The notes under the pieces were generated by a model. It saw only the letters and a list, made by a program, of their open reading frames with translations. It was not told the DNA's origin and ran no database searches. A stretch of DNA of 33,547 nt from DATMNR01 sp963702765 (GTDB lineage: Bacteria; Chloroflexota; Ktedonobacteria; Ktedonobacterales; Ktedonobacteraceae): positions 1 through 33,547 of the forward strand of contig CAVPEB010000013.1 of the NCBI GenBank assembly GCA_963702765.1, read 5' to 3'. Both the position numbers and the translations under genes were made by a program. Each line of letters begins with the position of its first letter. The first letter of the stretch is position 1. Of this stretch, positions 30,979-33,547 are shown in pieces.

Positions 30979-32022
30979 ATGCGAAAAAGAAGAACACGTA
31001 GTGGTGTCTTAAAAGTGGGATTAGGCGCAGGAGCTGCGCTAGCGCTTACCTGGCTCATTATAAAGACATCGAACCGTTCTTCGAATGATTCTCTTGCATC
31101 ATATTCAAACGATCCAGCCACAGACTATGAAACTGCTTTGGCTCGTTTTGCGCAAGTTCATGCTCAAGAAGAAGCAGACGAGAGTCTGAATCCAGTCTGC
31201 TGCTCGAAATTGCTTACCCATGGAAGTAAAACGGAGCGCGTCATCATCCTTATGCATGGTATGACAAATTGTCCCCAACAGTTTGTTGAACTAGCTCCTA
31301 TATTTTTTGCGCAAGGTTATAACGTTCTCATCCCAAGGATGCCTCATAATGGACTGGCTGATCCTGACACCGATGATCTAAGATATCTCAAGTCTGTCGA
31401 ACTTCGTGATTGCAGCAATGAAATGGTAGATATTGCGCGTGGCCTGGGTGACGATATCACCTTTTTAGGTCTGTCTGTTGGAGGATTGATGGCTGCCTGG
31501 GTAGCTCAATACCGTGACGATGTCAACAAAGCTATCATAATTGCACCTTCGTTCACAATAGGTCCACGCTTAGGAGTTGGTATAAGCAGGGTTATAATGC
31601 GCATATTTCTCATTCTCCCAAACATTATGACGCAGCGCCTCAAACCTTTCAAGGATGGTCCTGACCACAATTATTTAGGATTTGCAACAAAGGGATTGGG
31701 CGAGATGATGCGTTTCGGCTTCTCCATTTATGATGTATCAAAGAAGAGAAGTGCTGCTGCCCAATCGGTACTTATCATTACGAATGCCGCAGATCCTGCT
31801 GTGAACAATAAAATCCCTCTGGAAGTTGCTAAAAATTGGCAAAACAACGGATTGAATCAACTGGACAAATACGAATTTGATGCGAAATACAAGCTTATAC
31901 ACGATCTTATCGACCCGGGACAGAAAGAGCAAAATGTAGCCGTGACTTATCCGATTTTGCTCGATTTGATCTCAAGTGATGAATTAAGCCAGTCGGGAAA
32001 TCGTGATCTGCCTGTGAGTTAG
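30979..32022 (+). CDS. alpha/beta hydrolase, membrane-anchored
   Basis: A 347-residue hydrolase. A basic N-terminus (MRKRRTRSG) and one hydrophobic helix (about 12-27) suggest a signal anchor. The fold shows the HGM turn (ILMHGMTNCPQQF) for the oxyanion hole, the nucleophile Ser166 in FLGLSVGGLMA, Asp272 in TNAADPAVNN and His308 in KLIHDLIDP, a complete triad. Two Cys pairs before the fold (PVCC) could bind lipid or metal but do not form a lipobox. Substrate unknown; esterase or lysophospholipase-like activity is plausible. ATG 30979 has GGAG nine bases upstream; the frame's earlier ATG at 30871 lies inside an inverted repeat. Confidence 0.85.
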   Translation: MRKRRTRSGVLKVGLGAGAALALTWLIIKTSNRSSNDSLASYSNDPATDYETALARFAQVHAQEEADESLNPVCCSKLLTHGSKTERVIILMHGMTNCPQQFVELAPIFFAQGYNVLIPRMPHNGLADPDTDDLRYLKSVELRDCSNEMVDIARGLGDDITFLGLSVGGLMAAWVAQYRDDVNKAIIIAPSFTIGPRLGVGISRVIMRIFLILPNIMTQRLKPFKDGPDHNYLGFATKGLGEMMRFGFSIYDVSKKRSAAAQSVLIITNAADPAVNNKIPLEVAKNWQNNGLNQLDKYEFDAKYKLIHDLIDPGQKEQNVAVTYPILLDLISSDELSQSGNRDLPVS

Positions 32023-32108
32023 TAACGTTCAATTGTGATTGCATGGTGAGGTTTATCGAGTATGCTCTTTTCAGGATTTCAGAACTTGTGATCAGAAAGG
32101 AGCAAGCC

Positions 32109-32450
32109 ATGTACACGGTGATACGCAAGTATGACATTGTTCCAGATTCGGCTGAAGCATTTATCCAGGAAGTGCAAAAGAGTCTTGTACCAATTATTAA
32201 TCAGGTTCCGGGATTTAGTGAATACTCTCTGGTTGTAGTCGGAGAGAACGAAGTGTTAGCTATCAGCATGTTTGAATCGCTCGATGCAGCAAAAGAGTCG
32301 GCGCAACAAACTGCAGTCTGGGTTACCGACCATACCGAGCTATTCCTCCAGGGATTCTCAAAAGCAATGGCAGGCAAGGTGAGAGTCCATATTGGGCCTG
32401 CCTATCCACCACATTCCAATCACGAAGAACTACTCCAGGGCGTTTTTTAA
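32109..32450 (+). CDS. antibiotic biosynthesis monooxygenase-like (ferredoxin-like fold) protein
   Basis: A 113-residue protein with the pattern of the ABM/dimeric alpha-beta barrel family: first strand MYTVIRKYDIV, a helix with EAFIQEVQKSLVPIINQVPG, then FSEYSLVVVGENEVLAISMFESLDAAKESA and a final strand (KVRVHIGPAY). Such proteins are small cofactor-free oxygenases or binding proteins, and the substrate here is unknown. ATG 32109 is chosen over an in-frame ATG at 32043, because AAGGAG lies nine bases before it and the extra residues are unlike the family. It ends before a terminator. Confidence 0.75.
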   Translation: MYTVIRKYDIVPDSAEAFIQEVQKSLVPIINQVPGFSEYSLVVVGENEVLAISMFESLDAAKESAQQTAVWVTDHTELFLQGFSKAMAGKVRVHIGPAYPPHSNHEELLQGVF

Positions 32451-32479
32451 TACTGGATCATATAAATACTCCCAATAAC

Positions 32480-32514
32480 AAGGCCACTTGAGAAGCTCTT
32501 TCTCAAGCGGCCTT
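32480..32514. terminator. terminator between convergent genes
   Basis: AAGGCC, one A/C mismatch, CTTGAGA pairs with TCTCAAG, C, GGCCTT around a seven-base loop (32494-32500). It lies 30 bases after the monooxygenase-like gene and 58 before the convergent repeat protein gene ends. Confidence 0.65.
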
Positions 32515-32571
32515 CCTGGTGGTTTGGTAATGACTCATGCTTTTCAAAAGCAAGCAAATTTTTAAAGTTGA

Positions 32572-33547
32572 CTAGCCGCCGCTGTAGCCAATGACATCAC
32601 TGCCACCCTGAGTGCCCGAGGCATTCCAGTACATGGGCCGTTCGACGACGAAGGGTCCATTGCTCGATTGCACCGCCATCGAGATCTCATAGCCTGGGTA
32701 GCCATTGCCCCCATGGAACACATGCTGCTGCACGATCGCCACCATGTCCACCGTGGAACGGCTGTGTCCCACCACCTGCTCAGCAAAGGTGTAGACCGTG
32801 CCCACTCCATTGGAGACCGTCACGTTCACCGTTTCGGTGTTCGCAGTTGGGTTCTGAATGGTCAACCACTCGTCATAGCCCAGATTGGTGTAGCCCTCCG
32901 CGAAGCTGTAGTCGCTCTTCGACGCAGGTCCCACCTGCCCAAGCACATCGCTGCCACCCGTGGCTGTGGTGGTGCGTCCATCTCCCACATGGTCGTAGCC
33001 AAAGTACATCTCGCGCTCCACCGCGATCTGCGCACCACTGGAGGTGATCTCCGCCGAGACCGATTGGGAGCTGCCCGCTCCCGTGCTGTTGGCATTGACA
33101 TTCCAGATGACCTGCGAGAGCGGATTGACCGTGACGGTGAAGGCTTTGGAGGCGCCTCCGTTATACTCCAGCGTGATGGTCACCGTGGCCGCTGTCTTGG
33201 CAGGATCGAGATTGGCCAGCACGAAGTTCTCCTGGAAACGACCCCCGGTGTAGCCTTCGGCAAAGAGCCAGTCGTTGGCCAACTGTTGCACTCCAATCAC
33301 ATCGGCACCACCCGAGACGATGCCGGCATTGCCGCCATTGATACCGCTGAAGTAGGTGGGACGCTCGCTCACCACGGGTTGGCTGGAGGTGAGCACCACC
33401 GAGACACGGGACGGTAAGGCGGGGACGCCTGCGAGGGGAAGATGGTGCCGCGACTGTTGGCGGCCACGGCCAGCGTCTGCGTGCCAACCTGCGCGCCACC
33501 GGCATAATACGTGGCCGTCACGGTGGCGGTGGCGGTGCCAGGATTGA
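32572..33547 (-). CDS. surface repeat protein, 5'-partial and frameshifted
   Basis: The C-terminal part of a protein built of repeats of roughly 110-130 residues. Each unit ends in a (V)xERPxYF/W segment, then GG(A/S)DV(I/L)G, then FAEGYT and a beta-rich stretch with LANLDP or IQNPT. The style resembles extracellular beta-sandwich repeat domains such as DUF5719. Two units and a half are visible. The reading frame 33399-32572 is intact, but codons before 33430 continue the same repeat in another frame (AGGAQVGTQTLAVAANSRG, then GTIFPSQ), which by itself stops at 33369. One missing G near 33428-33429 (minus-strand reading) would join them. The gene continues past the right edge. G+C is clearly higher than in neighbouring genes. 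Confidence 0.7.
   Translation of the reverse strand, partial: QSWHRHRHRDGHVLCRWRAGWHADAGRGRQQSRHHLPLAGVPALPSRVSVVLTSSQPVVSERPTYFSGINGGNAGIVSGGADVIGVQQLANDWLFAEGYTGGRFQENFVLANLDPAKTAATVTITLEYNGGASKAFTVTVNPLSQVIWNVNANSTGAGSSQSVSAEITSSGAQIAVEREMYFGYDHVGDGRTTTATGGSDVLGQVGPASKSDYSFAEGYTNLGYDEWLTIQNPTANTETVNVTVSNGVGTVYTFAEQVVGHSRSTVDMVAIVQQHVFHGGNGYPGYEISMAVQSSNGPFVVERPMYWNASGTQGGSDVIGYSGG

Noticed and set aside
32668..33417. A 249-residue plus-strand open frame opposite the repeat protein
   Set aside because: A His/Arg-rich shadow caused by high G+C; the minus strand shows clear repeat units.

Overview
The window looks like a stretch of ordinary chromosome from a moderate-G+C bacterium of the Chloroflexota, most plausibly the Ktedonobacteria. 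This is an inference from gene content and style: a MoxR/DUF58/transglutaminase operon, an Asp23/Gls24 envelope operon, indirect Gln-tRNA amidation genes, a fused homocysteine methyltransferase/methylenetetrahydrofolate reductase, an S41 protease with a TFGTG motif, many Pro/Thr- or Gln-rich tails, and many long perfect hairpins between genes. No rRNA, phage, transposase, CRISPR array or plasmid gene was seen.

Layout, left to right. 1-2.2 kb: a GNAT acetyltransferase and an S51-like peptidase as a pair, a small membrane protein on the other strand, and hairpins. 2.2-4.1 kb: an overlapping NarL-type histidine kinase/response regulator pair. 4.2-8.9 kb (minus): MoxR ATPase, DUF58 protein and membrane transglutaminase in one operon. 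9.2-12.6 kb: acylphosphatase, gatC and gatA, a long hairpin, a D-Ala-D-Ala carboxypeptidase and a tRNA-Gln(UUG) with its own promoter. 12.7-16.6 kb: glmU, a CBS-domain membrane protein and HMG-CoA lyase. 16.6-21.2 kb (minus): S41 protease, infC, and the methionine-synthesis fusion protein. 21.4-22.3 kb: methylthioadenosine phosphorylase, divergent from the fusion gene. 22.4-25.5 kb (minus): a DedA protein with a Gln/Trp-rich tail, an unknown membrane-anchored disordered protein, and lexA. 25.8-32.5 kb: a cardiolipin synthase, a four-gene Gls24 operon, small membrane proteins, an alpha/beta hydrolase and a small monooxygenase-like protein. 32.6 kb to the edge (minus): a GC-richer repeat protein that runs off the window and carries an apparent one-base frameshift.

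Functional themes are cell envelope work (dac, glmU, cls, transglutaminase operon, Gls24 operon, DedA), translation (gatCA, tRNA-Gln, infC) and methionine/one-carbon metabolism (the fusion enzyme and mtnP). The most informative sequence-level observations are: infC probably starts at an ATT codon behind a perfect Shine-Dalgarno and a terminator-like leader hairpin; the S41 protease lacks the usual catalytic lysine; lexA has a well-placed promoter with operator-like boxes; and the terminal surface-repeat gene is frameshifted. I did not find a clearly new multi-gene system; the closest to undescribed are the disordered membrane protein at 23.4-24.5 kb and the DedA tail next to it.
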